Below, piece by piece: positions 8,859 to 16,879 of a stretch of 64,000 nt of DNA. The translations under genes and the position numbers were made by a program. This DNA comes from Actinomycetospora callitridis. GTDB taxonomy: Bacteria; Actinomycetota; Actinomycetes; Mycobacteriales; Pseudonocardiaceae. How positions within the stretch are numbered: the stretch's first letter is position 1; each line of letters begins with the position of its first letter. The stretch covers positions 124,001 through 188,000 of the forward strand of contig NZ_JAQZAK010000009.1 in the NCBI RefSeq assembly GCF_028737265.1, read 5' to 3'. Below the pieces are notes generated by a model. The model was not told the origin of the DNA. It did no database searches and saw only the letters and a program-made list of their open reading frames with translations.

Positions 8859-9619
8859 GCGGCACCGAACGGTCCGGATTCAGCGGAGCGATCTTCGACG
8901 TGGACGGCGTCCTCGTCGACTCCCCCCACGAGGAGGCCTGGCGCGAGTCGCTGCGCGAGCTCATGGCGGGCCCGTGGGCCGACATCGTCGGGCAGACGAG
9001 CTACTCGCCCGAGAAGTTCACGCCCGCGCTCTACCACGAGCGCATGTCGGGCAAGCCCCGCACGGCCGGGGCGACGGCGGCGCTCGAGTACTTCGGCGTG
9101 CCCGACATCGACCGCCGCGTGCAGGAGTACGGCGAGCACAAGCAGGAGATGATCATCCGGCTGATCTCGGAGGGCCGGTTCTCGGCCTACGACGACGCCG
9201 TGCGTTTCGTGCTCGCCGTCCGCAACGCGGGCATCCCGGTCGCGGCGGCGTCGTCGTCGAAGAACGCCAAGATGTTCCTCGAGAAGATCGACCTGTCCCG
9301 CTTCGGCGGCACGGGCAACCTGCACCAGGTGTTCGACGTCGACGTCTCGGGCCGCGACTTCGAGCACGGCAAGCCGGACCCCGAGATCTTCCTGACCGCC
9401 GCGCGGGAGCTCGGCGTCGAGCCCGCGGCCGCGTTCGTCGCCGAGGACGCCGTCAACGGCATCCAGGCCGCGAAGGCCGGCGGGTTCGGGGCGCTCGGGG
9501 TCTCGCGCGCCGACGACGTCGACGCGCTCGCGGCCGAGGGCGCCGACGTCGTCGTCACCGACATGGGTGAGATCGACCTGTCCGCACTCCGGCGGGGCGA
9601 GCTGGTGACGACGTCATGA
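8855..9619 (+). CDS. pgmB: beta-phosphoglucomutase (HAD family)
   Basis: 254-residue HAD phosphatase-fold mutase that converts beta-glucose-1-phosphate to glucose-6-phosphate, the natural next step after GH65 phosphorolysis. Motif I is FDVDGVLVDS with D15 and D17; the Ser motif is AASSSKN; KPDP and the acidic motif AEDAVNG follow. The cap domain lies between residues 30 and 110. Start and stop both overlap their neighbours by ATGA. The pairing GH65-pgmB is also known from mycobacteria (Rv3401-Rv3400). Confidence 0.9.
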   Translation: MSGTERSGFSGAIFDVDGVLVDSPHEEAWRESLRELMAGPWADIVGQTSYSPEKFTPALYHERMSGKPRTAGATAALEYFGVPDIDRRVQEYGEHKQEMIIRLISEGRFSAYDDAVRFVLAVRNAGIPVAAASSSKNAKMFLEKIDLSRFGGTGNLHQVFDVDVSGRDFEHGKPDPEIFLTAARELGVEPAAAFVAEDAVNGIQAAKAGGFGALGVSRADDVDALAAEGADVVVTDMGEIDLSALRRGELVTTS

Positions 9620-10594
9620 GCGGGCTCACCGTCGGCGTCGACGTCGGCGGCACCAAGATCGCGGCGGGCGTGGTCGACGAGGCCGGCAAACTCATCGCGT
9701 CGACCCGACGCGAGACCCCGGCCACCGACACCCACCTGGTGCTCGAGGCCATCGCCGACGCCGTGCGCGAGCTCAACAGCCACCACCAGGTCGACGCCGT
9801 CGGCATCGGCGCCGCGGGGTTCGTCGACGCGGGCCGGGCGAAGGTCCTCTTCGCGCCGAACCTGGCCTGGCGCGACGAGGACCTGAAGGCCGAGCTCACC
9901 TCGCAGCTCGGGGTGCCGGTGGTGGTGGAGAACGACGCCAACGCCGTCGCCTGGGCCGAGTCGCGCTTCGGCGCGGGCCGCGACCACGACGACCTCGTCG
10001 CGATCACCATCGGCACCGGGATCGGCGGCGGCCTGATCTCGTCGGGCCGGTTGCTGCGCGGCGGCTACGGGGTGGCCGCGGAGATCGGCCACATCACGAT
10101 GGTCCCGTACGGCCGCCGCTGCGGCTGCGGGCTGCAGGGCTGCTGGGAGCAGTACGGCTCCGGGCGGGCGCTGGTCACCGAGGCCCGGGAGATCGCGCGG
10201 CACTCGCCGGCGTTCGCGTCCGGGCTGCTCGCGATGGCCGGGGGGGGACCCGGAGGCCATCACCGGCGAGATGGTGACGGCCTGCGCCCAGCAGGGTGAC
10301 GTCGGAGGCCTGCACTGCTTCGACGAGATCGGCCGCTGGATCGGGCTGGGCCTGGCCCAGCTCGCCGCCGTGCTCGACCCGACGCTCTTCGTCCTCGGCG
10401 GTGGCGTCTCCGCCGCCGGGGACCTGCTGCGCGAGCGGGTCGAGGCGATGTTCCGGGGGAACCTCACCGGACGCGGGCACCGTCCCGTCGCCGAGGTGCG
10501 GCTCGCCGAGCTGGGTTGGGAATCCGGGATGGTCGGTGCCGCCGACCTCGCCCGGACTAATGACGACACATCCGTTCCGGGGAGCGACCGATGA
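9616..10594 (+). pseudogene. ROK-family glucokinase, frameshifted in a G8 tract
   Basis: Would phosphorylate the free glucose released by the GH65 enzyme. The N-terminal two thirds read in frame from ATG 9616: ATP site DVGGTKIAAG, catalytic END motif in VVENDANAVAW, and zinc motif CGCGLQGCWE. A run of eight G at 10240-10247 then throws the frame; it ends at 10299 after non-homologous residues. The remainder of the kinase (MVTACAQQGDVGG and FVLGGGVSAAGDLL) continues in the +1 frame and stops at 10594, overlapping the next ATG. Seven G would restore an intact ~325-residue kinase. It is either a sequencing/assembly error, a true mutation, or a phase-variable tract. Confidence 0.88.
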
Positions 10595-12060
10595 GCACAG
10601 ATTCCGGGTCAGCGTCAGGATCAGGGCCGGGGTCACCCGGCTCGCGGGAGAAGACGACCGCCAAGGCGATCCTCATCTCCATCGTCGCCGCCGTCGGCGG
10701 CTTCCTCTTCGGCTTCGACTCCAGCGTCATCAACGGCGCCGTCGACGCCCTGAACGACCAGTTCGGCCTGCAGGACAGCCCGCTGCTGTCCGGCTTCGCC
10801 GTGGCGTGCGCCCTGCTCGGCTCGGCCGCCGGTGCCTGGTTCGCCGGCCCCGCCGCCGACAGGTACGGCCGCGTACGCGTCATGCTCATCGCCGCCGCGC
10901 TGTTCGCGATCAGCTCCATCGGGTCCGGTCTGGCGTTCGCCGTCTGGGACCTCATCATCTGGCGCATCCTCGCCGGTGTCGGCATCGGCATCGCCTCGGT
11001 GATCGCCCCCGCCTACATCGCCGAGATCGCGCCCGCCCACATCCGCGGGCGGCTCGCCTCGCTGCAGCAGATGGCCATCGTGCTCGGCATCTTCGTCGCC
11101 CTGCTCTCCGACGCCCTGCTGGCGGGCATCGCCGGCGGCGCCGCCGAGACGTTCTGGCTGGGCCTCCCGGCGTGGCGCTGGATGTTCCTCGTCGGGATCA
11201 TCCCGTCGGTCATCTACGCGATCCTCGCCCTGCGGATCCCCGAGTCGCCGCGCTACCTCGTGGCCAAGGGACGCATGGAGGAGGCCGGCCGGGTCCTCGC
11301 CCAGGTGCTGGGACAGCCGGTCGAGTCGGTCCAGGCCAAGGTCCGCGAGATCGCCGTGACGCTGGAGCGCGAGGAGAAGCCCAGCCTGCGCGACCTGCGC
11401 GGGCACGCGGCGGGGCTGCGCCCGATCGTCTGGGTCGGCATCCTGCTGTCGGTCTTCCAGCAGTTCGTCGGCATCAACGTGATCTTCTACTACTCGACGA
11501 CGCTCTGGCAGGCCGTCGGGTTCTCCGAGAGCGACTCGTTCCTCGCGTCGGTCATCAACTCGCTGGTCAACGTGCTCGCGACCGTCGTCGCGATCCTCAT
11601 CGTCGACCGGGTCGGCCGGAAGCCGATGCTGCTCGGCGGCTCGGCCGGCATGGTCGTGACGCTGGGGATCATGGCCGTCGCGTTCTCGCAGGCGATCATC
11701 ACCGTCGGCGCGGACGGCTCCGAGGAGCCGAGCCTGCCCGGCCCGTGGGGCCCGATCGCGCTGGTCGCGGCGAACCTCTACGTGGTCGCGTTCGCGGTCT
11801 CGTGGGGTCCGGTGGTCTGGGTGCTGCTCGGTGAGATGTTCCCGAACTGGCTGCGTGCCGCCGCGCTGTCCGTGGCCGCCGCCGCGCAGTGGATCGCGAA
11901 CTTCCTCATCACGGTCACGTTCCAGTCCCTCGCCGACATCGGCCTGACGCTGGCCTACGGGCTCTACGCGCTCTTCGCCCTCCTGTCGTTCCTGTTCGTC
12001 AGCAAGTACGTGCAGGAGACCAAGGGCAAGGAGCTCGAGGACATGGTGGCTCCGCAGTAG
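10591..12060 (+). CDS. MFS sugar porter
   Basis: 489-residue major facilitator of the sugar-porter family (XylE/GlcP/GLUT type) with twelve predicted membrane helices. Family signatures: GGFLFGFDSSVINGA in helix 1, DRYGR between helices 2 and 3, PESPRYLVAKGR after helix 6, QQFVGINVIFYYS in helix 7, DRVGRKP between helices 8 and 9, and a C-terminal PETKG-like VQETKGKELE. It probably imports the sugar used by this cluster by proton symport. The start overlaps the kinase stop (ATGA) and it is the last gene of the unit; a strong hairpin lies about 175 bp downstream. Confidence 0.92.
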   Translation: MSTDSGSASGSGPGSPGSREKTTAKAILISIVAAVGGFLFGFDSSVINGAVDALNDQFGLQDSPLLSGFAVACALLGSAAGAWFAGPAADRYGRVRVMLIAAALFAISSIGSGLAFAVWDLIIWRILAGVGIGIASVIAPAYIAEIAPAHIRGRLASLQQMAIVLGIFVALLSDALLAGIAGGAAETFWLGLPAWRWMFLVGIIPSVIYAILALRIPESPRYLVAKGRMEEAGRVLAQVLGQPVESVQAKVREIAVTLEREEKPSLRDLRGHAAGLRPIVWVGILLSVFQQFVGINVIFYYSTTLWQAVGFSESDSFLASVINSLVNVLATVVAILIVDRVGRKPMLLGGSAGMVVTLGIMAVAFSQAIITVGADGSEEPSLPGPWGPIALVAANLYVVAFAVSWGPVVWVLLGEMFPNWLRAAALSVAAAAQWIANFLITVTFQSLADIGLTLAYGLYALFALLSFLFVSKYVQETKGKELEDMVAPQ

Positions 12061-12234
12061 TCAGAGCGCAGTAGCCCGAATCCGGTGGCCCGGGGCAGGA
12101 CGATCGGGAGATGGATCTCCTGATCGACCTGCCCTGCCGCCGCGTGCGCCTCGTCCTCGACGAGGGCTCCGACCGGATCGCCCTGCTCGCCGAGCTCCGG
12201 TCCCGCCGGGGCGCGGACCCTCCGCGCTGCCTCG

Positions 12235-12266
12235 CCGACCCGGGCCGCCCCTGCGGCCCGGGTCGG
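12235..12266 (+). terminator. strong hairpin, probable terminator of the sugar operon
   Basis: Perfect 13-bp stem ccgacccgggccg (12235-12247) and its complement (12254-12266) around the 6-nt loop cccctg. There is no T-run, as is common for actinobacterial hairpin terminators. It lies about 175 bp after the MFS stop. Confidence 0.55.
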
Positions 12267-12529
12267 CCGTGCGCGTTCTCCTCCCGCCGCGACCGGGCTC
12301 CGCGCCGGCGGCCGGACTCCGATCCGCAGCGAACGCGCTGTTCGCTGCTTCTATGCGTCGGAACTCCCCGGTCGCGGTGACAACGGGTCGGCGAGGGGCA
12401 CGTCGCGCATGATCATCGGGGGGCGTCGCCTGCGGAACGTGCCCGTCGTGCGTGGGGCTCGAGGGCGGATCCGGGCTGACGTGGAACCCCCGCTGATGCG
12501 GCGGCAGAGGACCGACGCGAGGGCCCCAG

Positions 12530-12535
12530 TAGGCT
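12530..12535 (+). promoter_or_regulatory. -10 element before pimA
   Basis: TAGGCT ends ten bases before the pimA ATG, so the predicted transcript would have little or no leader. No Shine-Dalgarno sequence is seen directly upstream of the ATG, which agrees with this. Confidence 0.3.
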
Positions 12536-12545
12536 CGGTTCCCTG

Positions 12546-13736
12546 ATGCGCATCGGGATCGTGTGTCCGTACTCGCTGGACGTGGCCGGCGGGGTCCAGG
12601 CCCACGTCCTCGACCTCGCGCGGGCGCTGACCGGTCTCGGGCACCACGTCGACGTGCTGGCGCCCGCGGGGTCGGACACCCCGGTGCCCGACGGGGTCAC
12701 GCGCGCCGGGAAGTCGCTGGGCATCCCGTACAACGGCTCGGTCGCCCGGCTGACGTTCGGGCCGGTATCGCTGGCGCGGGTGCGCCGCTGGCTGCGCGAG
12801 GGGGACTTCGACGTCCTGCACGTCCACGAGCCCACCGCGCCGAGCCTGTCGTTCCTCGCGCTGATGGTCGCCGAGGGTCCGGTCGTCGCCACCTTCCACA
12901 CGTCGACGCCGCGCTCGCGCACCATGACCTTCTTCGAGCCCCTGCTGCGCCCGCTGCTCGAGCGGGTCACGGCGCGGATCGCGGTGTCGCCGCTGGCGCG
13001 CCAGGTCTACGTCGAGCACCTCGGCGGCGACGCGGTCGAGATCCCCAACGGCGTCGACGTCGCGGCGTTCGCCGATGCGCCCCCGCTGCCCGGGTACGCG
13101 GCACACGGCAACGGCGCGACCGTCGGCTTCGTCGGCCGCTACACCGAGCCGCGCAAGGGGATGCCCCTGCTGCTCGACGCCCTGCGCCCGCTGGCCGGAC
13201 GGCGCCCGGACCTGCGGCTCATGGTGGTCGGGCGCGGCGACGAGGACGAGCTGCGCCGGCAGGCGGGTCCGGAGCTCGCCGACCGCATCGAGCTGCTCGG
13301 TGCGGTCGACGAGGCGACGAAGACGTCGATGCTCGCCTCGGTCGACCTGCTCGCGATGCCCAACACGGGCGGCGAGAGCTTCGGGGTCGTCCTGGCCGAG
13401 GGCATGGCGGCCGGGGCCCCGGTGGTCGCGAGCGACATCGAGGCCTTCCGTCGCGTGCTCGGCGAGCCCCCCGCGGGCGTGGTCGTGCCCTCCGGCGACG
13501 TCGACGCCTGGAGCGCCGCCCTCGGCGCCCTGCTCGACGACCCGGCGCGCCGCGACGCCCTGCGCGCGGCGGGCAGCGCGCGGGTCGCGGCGTTCGACTG
13601 GTCGGTGGTCGCGGCCGCCGTCCTGCGGGTGTACGAGGTCGCCGTGGCCGCCGATCCGCGCCGGGTCGTCCCCGGCGGCCGGCTCGGTGCCCGGGCGCAG
13701 TCCGGCGCGGAGGCCGAACTACCGTCGTCGTCGTGA
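12546..13736 (+). CDS. pimA: phosphatidyl-myo-inositol alpha-mannosyltransferase
   Basis: GT4-family GT-B glycosyltransferase (396 aa) that adds the first mannose from GDP-mannose to phosphatidylinositol at the cytoplasmic membrane. It closely follows mycobacterial PimA: N-terminal MRIGIVCPYSLDVAGGVQAH, IPYNGSVARL, DVLHVHEPTAPSLS, FVGRYTEPRKGM, and the nucleotide-sugar motif GGESFGVVLAEGMAAG with E277. The C-terminus is about 18 residues longer than in mycobacteria. The stop overlaps the NUDIX gene (GTGA). The acyltransferase that acts after it lies 9 kb upstream, on the other side of the sugar island. Confidence 0.96.
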   Translation: MRIGIVCPYSLDVAGGVQAHVLDLARALTGLGHHVDVLAPAGSDTPVPDGVTRAGKSLGIPYNGSVARLTFGPVSLARVRRWLREGDFDVLHVHEPTAPSLSFLALMVAEGPVVATFHTSTPRSRTMTFFEPLLRPLLERVTARIAVSPLARQVYVEHLGGDAVEIPNGVDVAAFADAPPLPGYAAHGNGATVGFVGRYTEPRKGMPLLLDALRPLAGRRPDLRLMVVGRGDEDELRRQAGPELADRIELLGAVDEATKTSMLASVDLLAMPNTGGESFGVVLAEGMAAGAPVVASDIEAFRRVLGEPPAGVVVPSGDVDAWSAALGALLDDPARRDALRAAGSARVAAFDWSVVAAAVLRVYEVAVAADPRRVVPGGRLGARAQSGAEAELPSSS

Positions 13737-14785
13737 CCCTCCTCGGTGCCACCGGCGTGGTGGTGGTCCTCGTCGTCCTCGCGGTCCTCCTCGTGGTCGT
13801 CGTGACGGCCGGGGTGCTCGTGGCCCGGGCGCGCCGGCTGGACCGGCTGCACGTGCGCACCGACGCCGCCGCGGCGGCGCTCGCGGCCGTGCTCGACCGG
13901 CGGGCCGCCGTGGTGCGGGCGATCGCCGCCACCGCCGGGCCGGTGGCGCTCACCGACCCGGACCGCCGGGCCCTGCGCGCGGCCGCCCGGGCCGTCGCCG
14001 CGACGCGGGCGGCCTCCGACGGCGGGCTCGACGCGGAGCGCGAGGCGGCCGAGAGCGACCTGACCCGGGCCCTCGGTGCCCTCGACACCGCCGCGCTGCC
14101 CGCCGACCTCGCCGCCGAGCTGGCCGACGCGCACGTCCGCGTCTCGGTCGCCCGTCGGGTGCACAACGACGCGGTGCGCGACACGCGCGCCCTGCGCGGG
14201 CGGCGGATGGTGCGCTGGCTGCACCTGGCCGGTACCGCGCCGGCACCGCGCTACTTCGAGATCGCCGAGCCGGGACCGGACGGCGGCACCGCGACGCCGC
14301 CGGCGATGCGGACCGCCCAGGACGCGGTCCGGGTGATCGTCGTCGACGGCGACGGCCGCGTGCTCCTCTTCCAGGGCATCGACCCGGCGCGTCCGGCCGA
14401 GGCGTTCTGGTTCGCCCCCGGCGGGGGCGTCGAGCCGGGGGAGGAGCCGGTGAAGGCCGCCGTGCGGACCGTGGGCGAGGAGACCGGGCTCGACGTCGAC
14501 CCGGCCGCCGTCCAGGGCCCGCTCTGGGTCCGCCAGGTGGTCTTCGAGGCCGACGGCATGACCTACGCCGGCCGCGAGCTCTTCCACGCCGTGCACGTGC
14601 CGACCGGCGACATCGACACCAGCGCCTTCACCGAGCACGAGGCCCGGACGGTCCGCGGGCACCGCTGGTGGACCCCGGCCGAGCTGGCCGTGACGCTCGA
14701 CGTCGTCCACCCCCACCAGCTCCCCGACCTGCTCGCGGACCCCCGGGCCCTCGAGCCTGGCGGGGTCCCGCTCGCGATCCACTAG
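13733..14785 (+). CDS. membrane-anchored LemA-like/NUDIX protein
   Basis: 350 residues, same size and position as mycobacterial Rv2609c. One N-terminal membrane helix (about 5-30), then an Ala/Arg-rich helical region (35-160) with LemA-like spacing (RLDRLHVRTDAA; inference), then a NUDIX hydrolase domain (about 190-330). The NUDIX box runs G231-E237-R245-E249-E250-G252, but the residue after R245 is Thr246 instead of the usual Glu. The metal-binding EE pair is kept. Substrate unknown. GTG 13733 overlaps the pimA stop. The stop converges with the glyoxalase gene in a shared CTAG. Confidence 0.85.
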   Translation: MTLLGATGVVVVLVVLAVLLVVVVTAGVLVARARRLDRLHVRTDAAAAALAAVLDRRAAVVRAIAATAGPVALTDPDRRALRAAARAVAATRAASDGGLDAEREAAESDLTRALGALDTAALPADLAAELADAHVRVSVARRVHNDAVRDTRALRGRRMVRWLHLAGTAPAPRYFEIAEPGPDGGTATPPAMRTAQDAVRVIVVDGDGRVLLFQGIDPARPAEAFWFAPGGGVEPGEEPVKAAVRTVGEETGLDVDPAAVQGPLWVRQVVFEADGMTYAGRELFHAVHVPTGDIDTSAFTEHEARTVRGHRWWTPAELAVTLDVVHPHQLPDLLADPRALEPGGVPLAIH

Positions 14786-15186
14786 ACCCGGACGGCGTCC
14801 ACGTAGTCCGCGCCGACCGGCACCTCGGTGATCACGTCGACGAGCACGCCCGCCGGGTCGACGACGATGAAGTGGCGCTGACCGAACTCCTCGGTGCGCA
14901 GGTCCAGCTCGGGGCGCAGGCCGGCGCCGCGGACGAGGCGCTCGTACTCGGCGTCGACGTCGGGCACCTCGACGTTGAGCAGCAGACCCCGCGCGGTGGT
15001 GCGGAACCCGGCGGGCACCGTCGGGTGCGCGGCGTCGACGAACGCCAGCTCGTGGGCGCCGCGGCGCAGGCTCACGTACCAGTCGACGGCGAACACCACC
15101 TCGAAGCCGAAGTGCTCGACCCAGAACTCCGTCGACGCCGCGACGTCGGCCACGGCGAGGACGGGGTAGAAGCCGGTCGGTTCCAT
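14782..15186 (-). CDS. VOC/glyoxalase-family protein
   Basis: 134-residue vicinal-oxygen-chelate fold protein with the beta-alpha-beta-beta-beta repeats VLAVADVAASTEFWVEHFGF and HFIVVDPAGVLVDVITEVP. Such proteins act as isomerases, dioxygenases or antibiotic-sequestering proteins; the metal ligands here are not clear enough to choose. ATG at 15186 is preceded by the ribosome site aagggag. It is divergent from a TetR regulator across two matching operators and is the probable target of that regulator (inference). Confidence 0.85.
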   Translation of the reverse strand: MEPTGFYPVLAVADVAASTEFWVEHFGFEVVFAVDWYVSLRRGAHELAFVDAAHPTVPAGFRTTARGLLLNVEVPDVDAEYERLVRGAGLRPELDLRTEEFGQRHFIVVDPAGVLVDVITEVPVGADYVDAVRV

Positions 15187-15197
15187 GCGCGCTCCCT

Positions 15198-15218
15198 TGA
15201 CGTACCGTTGGTACGCGA
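15198..15218. promoter_or_regulatory. TetR operator 1 (imperfect)
   Basis: TGACGTACC-gtt-GGTACGcGa: inner 6-bp arms are perfect (CGTACC 15201-15206 and GGTACG 15210-15215) with a 3-bp spacer. It is nearly identical to operator 2, 29 bp away centre to centre, and lies next to the glyoxalase ribosome site. Confidence 0.75.
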
Positions 15219-15226
15219 AGAGTGTC

Positions 15227-15247
15227 TGACGTACCATCGGTACGTCA
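15227..15247. promoter_or_regulatory. TetR operator 2 (perfect palindrome)
   Basis: Perfect 9-bp arms TGACGTACC (15227-15235) and GGTACGTCA (15239-15247) around atc. It lies 20 bp before the TetR GTG start, as expected for an autoregulated divergent TetR pair. Confidence 0.82.
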
Positions 15248-15267
15248 AGTTCGGAGAGGGGAACCAC

Positions 15268-15843
15268 GTGGCCGGGGTGCGGGAGGAGCAGCGGGCGCGG
15301 ACACGGCGCGCGCTCGTCGACCGGGCCCGCGAGCTGTTCGCCGCCCGCGGCTACGCGGACGTCGGGCTCGCGGAGCTCGTCGGGGCGGCCGGCGTGACCA
15401 AGGGCGCGCTCTACCACCAGTTCGAGGGCAAGGCCGAGCTGTTCGAGGTGGTGCTGGGCGAGGTCGCCGCCGAGGTGGCCGACGCCGTCGTCCTCGCCGC
15501 CGAGGCCCACGAGGACCCGTGGGACCGGTTCCTCGCGGGGAGCCGGGCGTTCCTCGTCGCGAGCACCGACCCGTCGGTGGCCCGGATCGCCCTCGTCGAC
15601 GGGCCGGCCGTGCTGGGGTGGACGCGGTGGCGCGCGCTCGACGAGGCCACGTCGGGCCGGCACCTCGTCGAGGCGCTCGAGGCGCTCACCGCCCGCGGGG
15701 TGATCGCCCCGCGGCCCGTGGCACCCCTGGCCCACCTGCTGAACGGCGCGATGAACGAGGCGGCCCTGTGGCTCGCCGACGAGCCGGACCAGCTCGACGC
15801 GGTCTGGGCGGAGCTCGCGGGGATGCTCGACGGGCTGCGCTGA
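15268..15843 (+). CDS. TetR-family transcriptional regulator
   Basis: 191 residues. N-terminal HTH is typical of TetR: TRRALVDRARELFAARGYADV, then LVGAAGVTKGALYHQFEGKAELF. The C-terminal ligand domain resembles the TetR_C group with LVDGPAVLGWTRWRALDE. GTG 15268 follows the ribosome site ggagagggg. Divergent from the glyoxalase gene, with two near-identical palindromes in between that it probably binds. The inducing ligand is unknown. Confidence 0.92.
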   Translation: MAGVREEQRARTRRALVDRARELFAARGYADVGLAELVGAAGVTKGALYHQFEGKAELFEVVLGEVAAEVADAVVLAAEAHEDPWDRFLAGSRAFLVASTDPSVARIALVDGPAVLGWTRWRALDEATSGRHLVEALEALTARGVIAPRPVAPLAHLLNGAMNEAALWLADEPDQLDAVWAELAGMLDGLR

Positions 15844-15933
15844 GCGTGCACCGCATCACGACGGGCACCCCCAGGACGGCCGTACCATCGCGTCCACGTC
15901 CCGCACCGTCGTCGGAATCCCCGGAGGACCCAC

Positions 15934-16836
15934 GTGACCAGGCCCGAACCCGCCACCGCCGTAGGCACCGGAGGGGTCAAGCGCGGCCTCGCGGACATGC
16001 TCAAGGGCGGCGTGATCATGGACGTGGTCACGCCCGAGCAGGCGAAGATCGCCGAGGACGCGGGCGCCGTGGCCGTCATGGCGCTCGAGCGCGTGCCGGC
16101 CGACATCCGCGCCGACGGCGGCGTGGCCCGCATGTCGGACCCCGACATGGTGCGCGGCATCGTCGAGTCCGTCTCGATCCCGGTGATGGCCAAGGCCCGC
16201 ATCGGGCACTTCGTCGAGGCCCAGGTGCTGCAGTCGCTCGGCGTGGACTACGTCGACGAGTCCGAGGTGCTCACCCCGGCCGACGAGGCCCACCACATCG
16301 ACAAGTGGGCGTTCACCGTCCCCTTCGTCTGCGGCGCGACCAACCTCGGCGAGGCCCTGCGGCGTCTCGGCGAGGGCGCGGCGATGATCCGCTCGAAGGG
16401 CGAGGCCGGCACCGGCAACGTCGTCGAGGCGACGCGGCACATGCGGGCGATCCGCTCCGAGATCCGGGCGCTGTCGCGGATGGACCCGCAGGAGCTCTAC
16501 GCCGCGGCGAAGGAGCTGCGGGCGCCGGTGGCGCTGGTGCAGGAGGTGGCCGAGTCCGGCCGCCTGCCCGTCGTGCTGTTCACCGCCGGCGGCATCGCGA
16601 CCCCGGCCGACGCGGCGATGATGATGCAGCTCGGGGCCGAGGGCGTGTTCGTCGGCTCGGGCATCTTCAAGTCCGGTGACCCCGCGCGGCGCGCCGAGGC
16701 GATCGTGCGGGCGACGACCTTCCACGACGACCCCGACGTGATCGCGAAGGTCTCGGCCGGGCTCGGCGAGGCGATGGTCGGGCGCACCACCGCCGACATG
16801 CCCGAGCACGAGCGGCTCGCCACGCGCGGCTGGTGA
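15934..16836 (+). CDS. pdxS: pyridoxal 5'-phosphate synthase, lyase subunit
   Basis: 300-residue (beta/alpha)8 synthase that builds PLP from ribose-5-phosphate, glyceraldehyde-3-phosphate and ammonia delivered by PdxT. The catalytic lysine is K87 in VMAKARIGH and the second lysine is K155 in IRSKGEAGTGN. The conserved N-terminal GLADMLKGGVIMDV and C-terminal ERLATRGW are present. GTG 15934 has ribosome site ggagga six bases upstream. PdxT lies 1.1 kb downstream, separated by two paralogous membrane proteins. Confidence 0.97.
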   Translation: MTRPEPATAVGTGGVKRGLADMLKGGVIMDVVTPEQAKIAEDAGAVAVMALERVPADIRADGGVARMSDPDMVRGIVESVSIPVMAKARIGHFVEAQVLQSLGVDYVDESEVLTPADEAHHIDKWAFTVPFVCGATNLGEALRRLGEGAAMIRSKGEAGTGNVVEATRHMRAIRSEIRALSRMDPQELYAAAKELRAPVALVQEVAESGRLPVVLFTAGGIATPADAAMMMQLGAEGVFVGSGIFKSGDPARRAEAIVRATTFHDDPDVIAKVSAGLGEAMVGRTTADMPEHERLATRGW

Positions 16837-16879
16837 GGCTCACACCAAGATCACGACACGGCGTGGGACGATCCGGGCG

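Larger units (their letters stand above)
12061..12545. other. 485-bp intergenic region between the sugar operon and pimA
   Basis: It contains a 13-bp perfect hairpin at 12235-12266 and a -10-like element just before pimA. One 89-codon reading frame (12111-12380) crosses the hairpin and lacks protein character, so I do not call a gene here. Confidence 0.7.

Noticed and set aside
10231..10260. Programmed ribosomal frameshift in the glucokinase
   Set aside because: A G8 run is not a known slippery heptamer for -1 shifting, and a one-base length error explains it more simply.
12111..12380. 89-codon frame between the MFS gene and pimA
   Set aside because: It crosses a perfect 13-bp hairpin and its second half is an Arg/Pro/Cys string without protein character, although a gggag lies before its ATG.
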